Positions 22,043 through 32,044 of a stretch of DNA of 64,000 nucleotides are shown one piece after another. The DNA lies in NCBI GenBank assembly GCA_030844895.1, contig JAUTDX010007104.1, forward strand, positions 716,413 through 780,412, in the 5' to 3' direction. Source of the DNA: Ambrosia x helenae. Taxonomy: Eukaryota > Streptophyta > Magnoliopsida > Asterales > Asteraceae. The notes below the pieces were generated by a model that was not told the DNA's origin, did not search any database, and worked only from the letters and a program-made list of their open reading frames with translations. The first letter of the stretch is position 1; the number at the start of each line of letters is the position of its first letter. The translations under genes and the position numbers were made by a program.

Positions 22043-22140
22043 CCCTATTTATTCCTTCTGTACTTTTTCTTTAAATATACGTCAGGAGATGAGTAGTGTT
22101 GTTCATACCTATTTATGCTTATCATCGATGTTTTAATTTT
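22037..22140 (+). repeat. about 100-bp segment, copy 1 (copy 2 at 24833-24930)
   Basis: AAGCTTTCCCTATTT, then CTTTAAATATACGTCAGGAG and GTGTTGTTCATACCTATTTA occur here and again at 24833-24930 in the same order and orientation. The copies flank the LTR retrotransposon; without it they would be roughly 330 bp apart. CAGGAG|GTGAGT in copy 2 matches a splice donor, so the segment may derive from an exon border. The source is unknown. Confidence 0.7.
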
Positions 22141-22560
22141 GATTTATTTCCTTCATTTTTCATCCTTCCGAATTTGAAAGCCTTGGAAGGTAATGATATT
22201 TTAAACATAAAACACTCTATTTTCTTTTTATTTCCTTCCAACTCGGGAACACGCTAGTTAATTAACTATTTCCTTTCCACTCCCTTTCTTTTCTCCCCTT
22301 AATTCTCTTTTCTTTTCTTTTGTTTATTAAACTCGGGAACACAGTGTAAATCTGTTAGGTATCAAATAGTAGAGGGACCGAAGTTGTAATTGTCCAATAG
22401 TTTAGGGTTATCTTTGTAATATGTTCATATACATAAACATGAATCGTGAATAAGAAATGGCAGCTAATGATTTGAGATTAATCTCCTTCTCTCTCTGGAT
22501 TCTTCTTCTTCTCCAATTCTTAGCTCTCAATCTCTTGATTACCAATTTGTATCGTAACAA

Positions 22561-22572
22561 TGGTATCAGAGC
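22561..22572 (+). other. primer-binding site (initiator Met tRNA)
   Basis: TGGTATCAGAGC begins two bases after the 5' LTR end. It is complementary to the 3' end of plant initiator methionine tRNA, the usual primer for many plant LTR elements. Confidence 0.9.
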
Positions 22573-22723
22573 TTTCAATCCTCTCGACTGTGGGTTAGAC
22601 AATAAAAATTTGAGTTCCAATCTTCTGAGCAGTACGATCAAGAATTAGGGCAACAAAAGGGTTTCAGTCATAGTAATAACAACAATCAAGATTCCGAACA
22701 TTATCAGCAAACTAATTAGGGCA

Positions 22724-23779
22724 ATGGAAAATATTATGGAATTGGGGCAACAAGGTACCGTCAAGAACTATTGTGAAGAATTTAAATCTTTGTTCAGTGA
22801 GGTAAATAATTTTGAAGAAATTTCTGAATTCTATGCTATATATCTGTTCATATGTGGTTTAGAACCGGAAATTAGGAAAATCTTTTTTAGATGGCATCAA
22901 TATAGTTGTATTAAGGTGGAAGATGTGATTTCTTTGGCTTTAAAAATTGATTCTAATGGCTTGCAAGATTCTTTCTCTCCATTTGATCCTAATTCTTCTT
23001 TTTACAACAAAGATTTAGAGTTTGATATTAATATCACTCTTATCGAATTGATGAAAGATAATGAGTTGTTTAGGATTGGGATGATTCAAGAAACTTGTGA
23101 TAATATTCTAGAAAAGTTTGAAGATGAAGTAATTGATTATGATGTTGTGGAAGAAAAGGGATATGATAATAAGGCTACATTGAAGATGATTGATGAAATT
23201 CAAGTTGAATCTAAAAATGGAAATGGGTTTGATATAACAACAGAAAATGATATCAATGAATCTTTTAATACATTACAAATGAAGATAGATGAATTTGAAA
23301 ATGTAAATGAGATTAAGTTACCAATTAATGGTAATGATTCTGTTACAAAGGAAGATGTGATTAAGTTACCAATCAATGGTAATGATTCTGTAACAAAAGA
23401 AGATGTGGATAGTGGGCATAAAATTGGTGATAGGATTCAACGATACAATGGCATTGGTAAGACTTTTGGTACGTTTGAAAGTTGTAATAACATGTATGCA
23501 AAGGGAATGGGTTCTTTAAATCAGGTTTTGAGTATTCAAGCACTTACTGATGGTACTTCAAAACAATATAAGAGTGTCGAAATTGTAATGGTTGATCAGG
23601 AAATAAGAAAGAAGAAGAAACATTTAAATTGGCCAGATACGGGTTGGGTTTATAAAGATGTTGAAACCATTGAATTCAAAATGGTTTGGGAAAGTGGTGA
23701 TAAAAGTGCATGGAAGTGTTTTTTCAGAACACATGTATTCAATAATATTTCCTTCAGAGGGCTTTCGAGATGTGAGTAA
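22724..23779 (+). CDS. gag-like protein of the non-autonomous retrotransposon (ORF1)
   Basis: The frame encodes 351 residues. Residues about 10-75 (QGTVKNYCEEFKSLFSEVNN to FICGLEPEIRKIFF) match the Retrotrans_gag pattern, in which a helix with a Y..F..L core precedes a FI.GL.PEI motif. This region forms the capsid in autonomous relatives. The middle is acidic, with a duplicated IKLPINGNDSVTKED unit near residues 198-227. There is no CCHC knuckle. The C-terminus (WPDTGWVYKDVETIEFKMVW) runs into the region where ORF2 overlaps. I took the first in-frame ATG; an upstream start in the leader is not excluded. Confidence 0.7.
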   Translation: MENIMELGQQGTVKNYCEEFKSLFSEVNNFEEISEFYAIYLFICGLEPEIRKIFFRWHQYSCIKVEDVISLALKIDSNGLQDSFSPFDPNSSFYNKDLEFDINITLIELMKDNELFRIGMIQETCDNILEKFEDEVIDYDVVEEKGYDNKATLKMIDEIQVESKNGNGFDITTENDINESFNTLQMKIDEFENVNEIKLPINGNDSVTKEDVIKLPINGNDSVTKEDVDSGHKIGDRIQRYNGIGKTFGTFESCNNMYAKGMGSLNQVLSIQALTDGTSKQYKSVEIVMVDQEIRKKKKHLNWPDTGWVYKDVETIEFKMVWESGDKSAWKCFFRTHVFNNISFRGLSRCE

Positions 23780-24359
23780 CAAGTATATAGAGGTCAAGAA
23801 TGTCGCTTCTAATCATGCTAGTGTTTCTAGTTTGACTGATTCTGGTCAAAAGTTGGGTGTGGCTGGTTATGTCTCTGTTCGTAGTCTAATGGCTAGTTAT
23901 AATCAGTCCAATAATAGTCGAACAAGTGTGTATAACAGCAAAAACAAGTTATTAGTTCAAGTAGAAGGGATAAAGGAGAACATCGTCATGGGTAAAGCTG
24001 AAGGAAGTCTTATGGCAGAACCTGGATCTGTTGTAGTAGCATTTTTCAAGAAGAAAGAGGTTTATGTTGGTTACTCTTCTCATGCTAGCCTAAACCACCA
24101 TTTTTTGTTGCTATTGTGGGATGATAACTGTAAATGGAAAGGTAGAGTTTTAGTTGCATGTTGGATGTTATACAACTGGAAACTTAATATGAGATTAATG
24201 CATATAAAGTTTAATATGGGTCAATGGGTGTTGGTGGAAAGTAAGCTGTTCTCTATGGTCAAAAGTTGGGTCAAGATAACATCAAAAAGGAAATGGCTTA
24301 CTAAAGTCAAAAGAAAGAACTTTGTGATGGAAGCTTTATTTAGAGCAAAAAAAGAATAG
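23658..24359 (+). CDS. uncharacterised ORF2 of the gag-only retrotransposon
   Basis: The frame encodes 233 residues, overlaps ORF1 by 122 nt and lies in the +1 frame relative to it. Nothing in it matches protease, RT, RNase H or integrase. Visible features are a Ser/Asn-rich first part (YIEVKNVASNHASVSSLTDS), a hydrophobic/aromatic block (VVVAFFKKKEVYVGYSSHAS, LLLLWDDNCKWKGRVLVA) and a basic C-terminus (WVKITSKRKWLTKVKRKNFV). Similarity-like continuity across the overlap suggests that ORF1 and ORF2 may once have been one frame separated by a single-base change. The alternative is programmed frameshifting. Function is unknown. Confidence 0.55.
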   Translation: MLKPLNSKWFGKVVIKVHGSVFSEHMYSIIFPSEGFRDVSNKYIEVKNVASNHASVSSLTDSGQKLGVAGYVSVRSLMASYNQSNNSRTSVYNSKNKLLVQVEGIKENIVMGKAEGSLMAEPGSVVVAFFKKKEVYVGYSSHASLNHHFLLLLWDDNCKWKGRVLVACWMLYNWKLNMRLMHIKFNMGQWVLVESKLFSMVKSWVKITSKRKWLTKVKRKNFVMEALFRAKKE

Positions 24360-24599
24360 CAAAAGTTACAGATGCCATCTTTTTATAATTAGAGGAAGAC
24401 AAATAGTGGGGCCTAATTGGATCATCAGGAGTTTGGGCCATACATCACAAGAATGGCAATGGGTGTCAATATTACAGTGCTTCTTAAAGGAGCTTGGTTT
24501 TGATACTTTTGATTAGCAATTTTTTTTTTTTTTTTTCAAATTGTGTGTTAGCTGCTTAGATATGTTTTCCTTATTCTGATTTTTGAGGACAAAAATCTT

Positions 24600-24614
24600 T
24601 TAAGGGGGGTGTAA
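24600..24614 (+). other. polypurine tract of the gag-only element
   Basis: TTAAGGGGGGTGTAA immediately precedes the 3' LTR (24615). A purine run at this position primes plus-strand DNA synthesis in LTR elements. Confidence 0.8.
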
Positions 24615-24832
24615 TGTTAGGTATCAAATAGTAGAGGGACCGAAGTTGTAATTGTCCAATAGTTTAGGGTTATCTTTGTAATATGTTCATATACATAAAC
24701 ATGAATCGTGAATAAGAAATGGCAGCTAATGATTTGAGATTAATCTCCTTCTCTCTCTGGATTCTTCTTCTTCTCCAATTCTTAGCTCTCAATCTCTTGA
24801 TTACCAATTTGTATCGTAACAAAATCTCTATT

Positions 24833-24930
24833 GAAGCTTTCCCTATTTGTTCCATTTGTACTTCTTCTTTAAATATACGTCAGGAGGTGAGTAGTGTTGT
24901 TCATACCTATTTATGCTTTTATCATCGATG
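24833..24930 (+). repeat. about 100-bp segment, copy 2
   Basis: Second copy of 22037-22140, starting eleven bases after the 3' LTR. It keeps CAGGAGGTGAGT, which looks like an exon end and splice donor. Confidence 0.65.
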
Positions 24931-24984
24931 TTTTGTTCTTTAGAGATTATTTACTAACTATTTTAAGTTTACAAGTTTGCACAA

Positions 24985-25170
24985 GTTTTATGTTTGGATA
25001 TTAACCGAACATAACCGAAACCGAACCGATAACCGACATATTAACCGAACCGACGTAACCGATCGGTTACGGTTATGGTTTTTCCTAAAACCGAACTTCG
25101 GTTATCGGTTTCGGTTATATGTAAAAACCGAACCGAACCGAACCGAACCGACATTTGCTCACCCCTAGAT
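24985..25170. repeat. AACCGA-rich hAT-like element end
   Basis: Many AACCGAACCGA words on one side and GGTTATCGGTT words on the other form an inverted arrangement. It ends near TGCTCACCCCTAGA, the usual end of a plant hAT-type MITE group. No TSD was verified. Confidence 0.45.
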
Positions 25171-27040
25171 TGGATTATCATATATTCATATGTTTCCATG
25201 GAGTTTGTGTAATTTGGATTTTCTTTGATATTTTGTATTTTTCCTTTTACAAATTTTCATCATTTTGTACATCTATTCACAGCTCTGACAAAACAGATAC
25301 ATTTCATTTCAACACATAATAATTCAGATGGGTAAAATAGTCATTCTGCAAAGTCATTTAGAGATACAACGAAACAACACTTACTGGTTTAAAATCTCTT
25401 ACCAATTCAAACCTCTTACCGACTCAACACTTACCAAACAACCATTTATTTTACAAGTTTATAGCAAACATGAAAAAAAAAAACCAATGTAAGATTTTTA
25501 CTTTTTACTTTTTTAGCAATGTTTTGAATCCCGACCAGCCCATCCAGTTAGACTAAAATCCGAGAGGTTGTGTGGGCCCGTTCAAGGTGTTAGACACGTT
25601 CGGCATTGGGCCGACTAAACCAATGACCTGATCAGAAAACTGGTGGTCGAATCTGAATTTTATACACTCAGACCGAAACTTGATTAAAAATTTTCTTATT
25701 TTACCCTTTTTTATAATATTTACGATTTTTTCCATCCGGTCCAACCAGTAAACCAGTAAGAAACCCGATTCAACATCCGTCCCGTCCTGACCCGAAAACA
25801 TTGTCTTTTTTGTTTCTTTTTTTTTTTTTTTTTAATTTTTACGCCTGTTGTGGCCCTATCCAAAGTAACGCATAGTCACCCTCTCCATAGATTATTGTGT
25901 TTTGCCCTAAAAGCTCTACTGGAATTTCACTATATTTGAATTTGCCCCCTCCTTTTTCATACGTCACTGCAAATCAACTTACAACAGGTGAGAGTATATT
26001 ATCGATGTTTTGTTTATTCTTTGCTGGAATTAATTTTATTAAAAAAAAAAAAAAAAAAAACCCTCACTCACTCACCGATGCTTTGAATCGCACGTAACCA
26101 TTCAGATAATCCCTCATTTAGATATTATTACAAAGCAGTTCTGAAGATTATTATTATTATTATTATGGATAGTTTTATTTTATTTTATAGTGAGAAAATA
26201 TAAATATGATTAAAAAATATAGCTTGACTTTGACTCTTAAAGTCAAACGAGATGTTACTACAGCATGAAATTAATATGTATTCTAATAAATGATTTAAAA
26301 AAAAATTTTATCCCTCGTTTGTGTTCATTTAAATACACTACCAGTCTACCAGTACAATTTGGTCTATTTTTATTATATTTTTCGGCCCAATAAATTGGTG
26401 TTCATGTTTAGTTTAATTGGTGTTTATTGAATTATTATTGTTTTTATTTGTTTAATCTATGTTTAGTTATGTAGTTATGTCTGTTTGCTTGTGTTTGTTT
26501 ACGTTTGTGAACCGTTCGTTTGTACTATTAATTAACGGGCATATACTATGGGTACACGAGTATGTACATGTTCGTTTTCCTACAAACGAACACGGACTCT
26601 TTAATTATTCATTTTTGAACGTTTGTTTGGTTAACGTAAATCTACGAATACGAACATGACCGGTTCGTTGGTTTGGAAAAGCGTGTAGCGACCCAATGTG
26701 TTTTGATCCCAAAAGCCAATGCGTGATGCGCGAAGTGCACGCATCACGTAAAGACGATGCGTGAGTCTTTGTTTAAAAAAATTCTAAAAGAACATGTATA
26801 GCTAATATTTTAACTTGTCAACCATCAAACATTAAAATATAAGATATTCTCATCATCTAGAGTCAGGTTTGCTCAATTGATAGTCTAATTTGTTCATATA
26901 TTGGTCAACTGTATAAGATGCCACATCAGATCACATCATGTGATGCGTGCATCAGGTGATGCGGTCTCATCACTGCATCAGGTGATGCATGCATTTTAAA
27001 ACCAAGCCTTGGTCGTGTTTGTTTAGTTCATTTACAAGCC
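25171..27040. other. intergenic with low-complexity and repeat debris
   Basis: No gene is supported. It contains A and T runs (25815-25835, 26040-26058) and a CGGTCCAACCAG-type palindromic block at 25520-25800. At 26450-26660 there is a GTTCGTTTG/CAAACGAAC block that resembles a hAT-like MITE without defined ends. Confidence 0.35.
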
Positions 27041-27044
27041 TAAA

Positions 27045-27453
27045 CTGGGTTTTAAAAAGCGCGCCTAGGTGCGAGGCGCAACAAGGCGCCAGGAATTGCG
27101 CCTTAGGGATCTGTGCCTGGGCATTTTCCAGGAAGCGCAGAAAAAGCACTTTTTTTTTATTTTTTTTTTGGCCATGAGGCGCGCGCCTCTCGTATTCCAT
27201 GAATTTTTATGCAGAAGCATGTTTTACCTTGGGTTTTTTGGCTTGTACAATATAGGTAAAATCATATAAAAACCTTATTTATTGCTCTATTTTGGGTAAA
27301 TGAAGCTAAAAACCTATGAGATATATATGGGATATATAAAAAAATTATATAATTAGTGTGTGCTTCGGGTACGAAAAGTCCACCGCTTTTGCACTTCGCG
27401 CGTTGCGCTTAGACCTCGTCGCTTTTGTGCGCCTAGCGTTTTTTAAAACCAAG
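27045..27453. mobile_element. MITE with TGGTTTTAAAAA-type inverted ends
   Basis: The left end TGGGTTTTAAAAAGCGCGCC and the complement of the right end TTGGTTTTAAAAAACGC form inverted repeats. The subterminal parts are rich in GCGC/GGCGC words (AGGCGCAACAAGGCGCC and CGCGCGTTGCGC). The size is about 410 bp. The superfamily is uncertain and no TSD was confirmed. Confidence 0.6.
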
Positions 27454-28135
27454 AGTCTAAATCATGCTATATGGCTATATGCATTGGATTCAGTCTTAAT
27501 TCCCCTAAAATGGGATAAAATTCCAATATGGAACAACTTTATATATTATAATAAAGTCAGCTGTACTTCTATCTAACCTTAAAGACCACTCAAGTTTCAA
27601 CTGTCTAAGTTTAATGACCCAAATGAAGCAATTTTGGAAGTTTGTTATTATTAGTGACTTTGCCTTCCTCACTTTGACCTCTTAACTGCAGGTTAACCTT
27701 GAAAAGAATAATCACTAAATAAGTGACCCAAGTTTTTCTTTGTACCATGAACCATCTAGATAACTAAATTTCGACATTCATAAAAAACTTTATAACAGTG
27801 GGACATTATTAAAAATGAGTGATTTTCGTAGTTAGAAAAAAGTTTTGAGTGACTTTAGTGGAACAATGAAGAATTTTGGTTACTATTCAAGTATAAATGG
27901 CAATTTTTGCGACTTTGACGGCCTGCTAAATTGACGTTGGTGTTTTATATGGATTTTTATTTGCGAAATACAAGTGTGGACATAAAAAATCCAAATGCAT
28001 ATTCTATTATTCTTTTCATTGTCTATGTGACTGAAAATTCAAAAGTTGTAAGTTTATAGATATGATATGCGTATAAATGCATGCATAATCACAACTCTGT
28101 GAAAACACTATTTAGGTGAAATTCAACTCGAGGCG

Positions 28136-30898
28136 ATGTCATCTTGTGCATTTTCTACATCTACATTGTGTGAGACACTGTCAAATCATGAAGCGGTATG
28201 CAAAAAATCAAGTGAGTTCAAGAAAAACTGCATTTCAGCTGACATGTCTCAACTGAAGCTGACCTGGAATAACTCGATGACATGGAAACAAACTGGAAGT
28301 AGGCTCAAATGCAGGGCACTAGATCTTAAAAGTAACGATGCTTTCTTGAAAGGGCAATTGTTTCAGCTTGATGATGTAATTGAAGCACAACAGTTTGATA
28401 GAGAGATTTTGAGTGCTATATTTGAAGTGGCACGTGAAATGGAAACGATTGAGAAAAAGTCAGGTGGAAATCAGATCTTGAAAGGTTATTTAATGGCAAC
28501 TCTTTTTTATGAGCCTTCAACAAGAACAAGGCTTTCATTTGAGTCAGCAATGAAGCGGTTGGGTGGTGAGGTTTTGACAACGGAAAATGCGCGTGAGTTT
28601 TCATCTGCTGCAAAAGGAGAGACGCTCGAAGGTAATTTTAACTGGTTCTTGAGTCAGGTAATGGGTCAAAACAGGTTTGGGTTGTAATGGGTCATTTTTT
28701 AGTACGGGTCGAAGCATGTTGGGTTCCCGTTTGAGATGCACAAACCATAAGCAAATGGGAAGAAATGCCACCTTTATATGATAATATCTTCTAAACCATT
28801 TGGTTTAATACTTTTTTAGATACAATAAGGACGGTTTGAAGGGTATTCGGACATCATTGTAATGAGGCATTTTGAAAGTGGTGCTGCTAGACGAGCAGCC
28901 ATAACAGCTAATATTCCAGTTATTAATGCTGGTGATGGACCAGGACAGCATCCTACTCAGGTATCCTGGAAATGAATAGATTTTCTTGTAATTTTTTTAT
29001 TACATTTAATTGTGAAAAATAACTTAAGATATAAAAGACTTAGCCTTATGTTCGTTTTGAATGCACTGAAGAGATCGTTTTAGTGATATATCTGTTTAAA
29101 GAAACACATTATATTTTGTAATTTATCCAAAAATGAAAAAGACAAAAAGAAAAAAACATAGAAACAATCTTAATGAATTTGCTTCATTATATTTGGATTG
29201 CTTATTTTTTTAATACATATAATAGGCTCTTCTTGATGTGTACACTATCGAAAGAGAGATAGGAAAGTTGGATGGAATTAAAGTTGGTCTAGTAGGAGAT
29301 CTTGCTAATGCCGAACTGTTCGATCCCTTGCATATCTTTTAGCCAAATACAATGATGTGAAAATCTACTTTGTTTCTCCAGAAGTTGTCAAAATGAAGGT
29401 ACACACTTAATAGATCATATACTTATTGAAAGTCGATGGTAACTTCAACCCATTTGCTTATGAATGGGTCGGTTCAGGTCATATTTCACTCTTACGGTCA
29501 AATGGTCAAAGGGGTACAAACTCATCCAATTTGTATTTTTGTTGAGTTTATATGTTCTTTAATCATATTCGACACACTTGTTATTCATAGAAAACTCGAT
29601 AAGTGTTCTTGGTCAACCCAACCTGATACGTGTGACATGTACCAAAAGTTTTCTTGTTTTGACAATTTGACCCGTACCTGAACTGCTCCCACCTCTACTT
29701 GCAATATTGTCCAGATTCTTGAATTATGTGCTTATTTATATTTTCTTGATTTACAAATGGGCCCATAGGATGACATTAAGGAGTACTTAACATCAAAAGG
29801 AATCAAATGGGAAGAAAGCGCAGATCTAATGGAAGTGGCATCCAAATGTGATGTAGTGTATCAAACTCGCATCCAACGAGAGCGATTTGGGAAAGAGTTG
29901 ATCTTTATGATGAAGCCCGCGGCAAGTACATTGTCAATCGTGATGTTTTGAGTGTCATGCAAAAACATGCAGTGGTCATGCATCCTCTTCCAAGGCTTGA
30001 TGAGGTAAGCATGAACCTGACTTGTCGTAAAATAATAGGACATTGCATATCTTTGTTAAAGCTCAAATAACACCAACTCGTCATAAGAATAACACACCAA
30101 TACACCATTTCATATTTTTCTTAAGACTCAATTGTCAAATATGTCCTTTTGAATATCATAATATCATATTTACCTTTTAACTATAAATATCACATTCGGT
30201 TCTTTACTCATTCATTGGTAAATATGATATTTTAGGACATAAATTTAACCTCAACATAAATTTGGGGTTGCATCACTATTACATATTTTCACTTTATTTT
30301 TTACATTAAAAACAATAAAATAAACATTTTCTTCGGTATGTCTGGTCCTAACCTGTTGGTCCATTTCATGTAGAAGTGACACTTTCAGTCCTTTCCACGA
30401 TAAATGGATTGACTCATGTTAGATTTGACCGATCTCTAATGAATTGGTGAACTCTAATCAATTAGGTATAATGTTATAGGTCAAGCGGGTCGAAAAGGTT
30501 GAAAATGAACTTTAATGTGTGTAAATTGTTACAACTATCCCAAATAAAATTAAATAAATAAATAAATAAAAAATAATAATAATAATTACACTAGTATCTT
30601 AATAATATAGCTTCAGTAATTATACTTAATGGATTTACCAGTTATAAAATCATGAAAAAGAAACAAAAGATGTTTGCAGGTCACCCCAACCCGTAATGGG
30701 AATCACCTGTTTCCTAACCCACCCGCTTTTGCCTGGGGATTGTTTATTTCATGATGCGAATGATGAATTCATCTTTTTGATCATATGTAGATCACAGTGG
30801 AAGTAGATGAGGATCCAAGAGCCGCGTACTTTAGACAAGCGAAAAATGGACTCTTTATTCGAATGGCTTTGTTAAAGCTCTTACTTCTTGGTTGGTGA
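28136..30898 (+). CDS. PYRB: aspartate carbamoyltransferase, plastid precursor (five exons)
   Basis: ATCase joins carbamoyl phosphate and aspartate, the committed step of pyrimidine synthesis, in plastids. Exons are 28136-28631, 28820-28960, 29226-29398, 29769-30004 and 30791-30898, all with GT-AG borders. Residues 1-60 look like a transit peptide (Ser/Thr/Lys-rich, few acids). FYEPSTRTRLSFESAMKRLG (residues 124-143) is the carbamoyl-phosphate site. Exon 2 holds MRHFESGAARRAA and GDGPGQHPTQ. Exon 4 holds YQTRIQRERF and MHPLPRLDE, the aspartate-binding part. Exon 5 encodes the usual C-terminus RQAKNGLFIRMALLKLLLLG. As written the frame breaks three times by one base: an extra T near 28834, and a missing G near 29309 and near 29890. 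No in-frame nonsense substitution is seen. Identity is very firm; intactness is not. Confidence 0.95.
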
Positions 30899-31368
30899 TG
30901 ATGATTCCAATTTTGAAAATTGCAGGAATAATGTTGGTATGGAAGTTGCATGAAGCAGATCAATCAACACTTGTTTAATTGTTTTTTCTATTTGGATGTT
31001 AATTGCATTCATTTGGGCTTTAAGTTTTGGACCAAGTGGACATATGATAAGGCTTCCAAGACATCAGTTGTGCTGTGTCTTCTTATGAGTGTTGGTTTTT
31101 ATATAAACTAGTGGGATTCCCCGCTCTACTCGGTGGGAATTTGACTGACATCAGTTTGGCATGGTACGGTACCGTCACATGTAATGTCCAAAGGGATATT
31201 AACACGTGCTTACGTCGAAAATGGAAAAAGAATACTGGAATAGATATTGTTAAGTCAGAATAGGTTCGTTTTATTACGGCATTGGTTCGGACATACAATA
31301 CCAAAGAAACACCCGATCTTTAATGCGAGTTCGTTATCAACAAAATTTATAGCGGATAAAAACTAAGC
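30899..31368. other. 3' region of the ATCase gene, then intergenic
   Basis: No further gene. A 62-codon frame at 31075-31263 is open but unsupported by any recognised motif. Confidence 0.45.
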
Positions 31369-31376
31369 ACAACCAC

Positions 31377-31811
31377 CAGTGGCGGATCTAAACCAAAACT
31401 TCAGGGGTAACATTTAAAAAAAAATTGCCACACTAAACGTAATAATCGATAATCTTTTTCTGTATTGATAGAGCTGTCAACTTATTATTCTTTTTTGTAC
31501 CCTATTGTATATATTTTAAGCTCGATACATGTACCCGATTTTAATAAAAAATACTCAGATATGATTATACCCATACCCGAACTCGGTTATACCTCTTCCA
31601 AAACAAACACCACCTTATATTTTTTTTTCATGTTGGACTAATAATAAAATTTTGAGTGTTTTGGGTATTTAAAAAAAAATGAGGGGTAATGTTAATTTAA
31701 TTTCAGGGATAACATAATAAAAAAATGTAAAAGAATTTTTTTTTTGCACTACACACGAAAAATTGAGGGGTAGCGGATGTTACCCCTCTTTACTCACTAT
31801 GTCCGCCCCTG
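31377..31811. mobile_element. hAT MITE, 435 bp, 8-bp TSD
   Basis: The left end CAGTGGCGGATCT and the complement of the right end CAGGGGCGGACAT form 13-bp inverted repeats. The element is flanked by a perfect 8-bp duplication ACAACCAC (31369-31376 and 31812-31819). An 8-bp TSD with a CAGNGGCGGA end is diagnostic of hAT-type MITEs. There is no coding capacity. Confidence 0.92.
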
Positions 31812-32044
31812 ACAACCACGTATTAAAAGTTAATGAACGCGAGTTATCGGAGAAAAATCAAATTGAATTCAAACCATATTGGTTAAAGACGTGTATTGCT
31901 TAAAGTATTAGAGGTGAAGCTAAAACTTAAAAAGGTTTTAAAAGGTAATGAAATTAATTTCATTGCCTTTTTAAACTTTCAAGTTTTAAAGCCAAAAAAC
32001 CGAAGCAATGTGGGTCAATAACTATATTTACCCATCTTACCTTA

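Larger units (their letters stand above)
22353..24821 (+). mobile_element. complete gag-only LTR retrotransposon, 2469 bp
   Basis: Two 207-bp LTRs (22353-22559 and 24615-24821) start TGTTAGG and end GTAACA and appear identical by eye. They are flanked by the 5-bp TSD AAATC (22348-22352 and 24822-24826). A PBS TGGTATCAGAGC (22561-22572) matching the initiator-Met tRNA end and a purine tract AAGGGGGGTGTAA before the 3' LTR complete the structure. The interior of about 2.05 kb encodes a gag-like frame and a second frame but no protease, RT, RNase H or integrase. It must be mobilised in trans, as described for TR-GAG or LARD-type elements. Near-identical LTRs indicate a recent insertion. Confidence 0.93.

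Noticed and set aside
26970..27200. Opposed frames with Arg/Ala-rich content
   Set aside because: They fall on the GC-rich inverted end of the MITE at 27045-27453 and are not coding.
28416..28613. 65-codon minus-strand frame
   Set aside because: It is the antisense of ATCase exon 1.
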